DNA of 5,729 nt from Salinirussus sp. (GTDB taxonomy: Archaea; Halobacteriota; Halobacteria; Halobacteriales; Haloarculaceae): the NCBI GenBank assembly GCA_028275005.1, contig JAQCNN010000064.1, forward strand, positions 1 through 5,729, given 5' to 3'. The position numbers and the translations under genes are program-made. Every line of letters starts with the position of its first letter. Positions within the stretch are counted from its first letter, which is position 1. Shown piece after piece: positions 5,422 through 5,729 of the stretch. Below the pieces are notes generated by a model. It saw only the letters and a program-made list of their open reading frames with translations, ran no database searches and had not been told where the DNA came from.

Positions 5422-5729
5422 GGACTAGGTCGGGCGGTTAGGCCCCGCTCGTACTCCCACACGTGGCCTCAAGTGGGGACCGAACACCGGACGCGTCCGG
5501 TCAGACGGACGCGGGCCCCGCAAGCCAACGTCGAAGCCTCGTCCTACGGGGACGGCGGTCCACACGGCTGTGCCTGCAGGGGCGCAGGCGTGTGGTTAAC
5601 CGGGGGCACCCCGTCAGGCGCGGAAGCGAGCAGCGAACCCCCGGACAGCCCTCGCTCGTAGGGCCGCGGGGTGGAGGAGGCGCGCGGGACTACCCGCGCC
5701 CGAACGCCGGGCAACCCCGGCTGTCCGTT
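5422..5729 (+). ncRNA. ffs: Signal recognition particle (7S) RNA, 3' end at or just beyond the window edge
   Basis: This is the RNA scaffold of the archaeal signal recognition particle. Helix 8 is diagnostic: stem 5600-5606 with 5638-5644 (seven pairs), then GTCAGG (5613-5618), stem CGC, GGAA tetraloop (5622-5625), stem GCG, and AGCAG (5629-5633). This is the SRP54-binding symmetric loop. Helix 3 (5432-5437 with 5445-5450) and helix 4 (5456-5460 with 5473-5477) form the Alu-like end. Their loops share complementary AGGCC (5440-5444) and GGCCT (5465-5469), the expected loop-loop contact. Helix 5 is built from 5510-5515/5693-5698, 5518-5521/5684-5687, 5524-5526/5679-5681, 5537-5541/5667-5671 and 5543-5548/5657-5662. 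Helix 6, which SRP19 binds, is CCACAC/GTGTGG (5560-5565/5590-5595) with an inner GCCTGC/GCAGGC stem. GGAC (5422-5425) can pair with GTCC (5723-5726) as terminal helix 1. The length of about 305 nt fits archaeal 7S RNA. The exact ends are uncertain by several bases. Confidence 0.93.

Noticed and set aside
4737..5462. Extended N-terminus for the DUF5798-like gene, starting at 5462
   Set aside because: The extra residues are Arg/Gly/Pro-rich without a fold, and they would run antisense through the membrane-protein gene and into the SRP RNA.
5473..5661. Short plus-strand open frame near the right end
   Set aside because: It lies entirely inside the SRP RNA, whose conserved helices explain the sequence.
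5706..5721. Six-pair hairpin read as an intrinsic terminator
   Set aside because: It lies within the 3' strand of SRP RNA helix 5, and no T-run follows inside the window.
1..5729. Novel multi-gene defence, mobile or biosynthetic system
   Set aside because: The genes are mostly in alternating orientations, have housekeeping-like families, and lack integrases, repeats at borders, nucleases or composition breaks.

Overview
The window looks like ordinary chromosomal DNA of a haloarchaeon (class Halobacteria). It is very GC-rich with strong G/C bias at third codon positions. The proteins are short and rich in Asp and Glu. Several AT-rich promoter boxes sit about 25 nt before start codons, as expected for leaderless archaeal transcripts. 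Two small proteins resemble families I know only from haloarchaea, and the right end carries an archaeal-type SRP (7S) RNA.

Layout, left to right. The 5' part of an alpha/beta-hydrolase gene runs off the left edge on the minus strand (1-671). It is divergent from a Tat-exported lipoprotein of the DyP-peroxidase-like superfamily (799-2103), and a 20-nt inverted repeat lies between them. A metallo-beta-lactamase-fold hydrolase follows on the plus strand (2157-3062). It converges on a crotonase-family gene (3093-3893, minus). Divergent from that is a small YccU-like CoA-binding protein (3994-4401, plus). It converges on a coiled-coil, acidic-tailed small protein (4434-4736, minus; DUF5798-like). 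After about 250 bases without a convincing gene comes a four-helix membrane protein (4989-5375, plus). Last is the SRP RNA (about 5422 to the window end), behind a clear TATA box.

Functional picture. Nearly every neighbour is divergent or convergent, so there is no extended operon and each gene probably has its own promoter. The crotonase and the CoA-binding protein both touch acyl-CoA chemistry and share an intergenic region, but a joint role is inference. The SRP RNA is the housekeeping scaffold for SRP54/SRP19 and co-translational membrane targeting.

I see no mobile element, CRISPR array, toxin-antitoxin pair or defence system. The observations most worth checking are the loss of the DyP catalytic Asp in the exported heme-peroxidase-like protein, the active-site pattern of the crotonase, and two unusual repeat structures in promoter regions (718-737 and 4941-4980).
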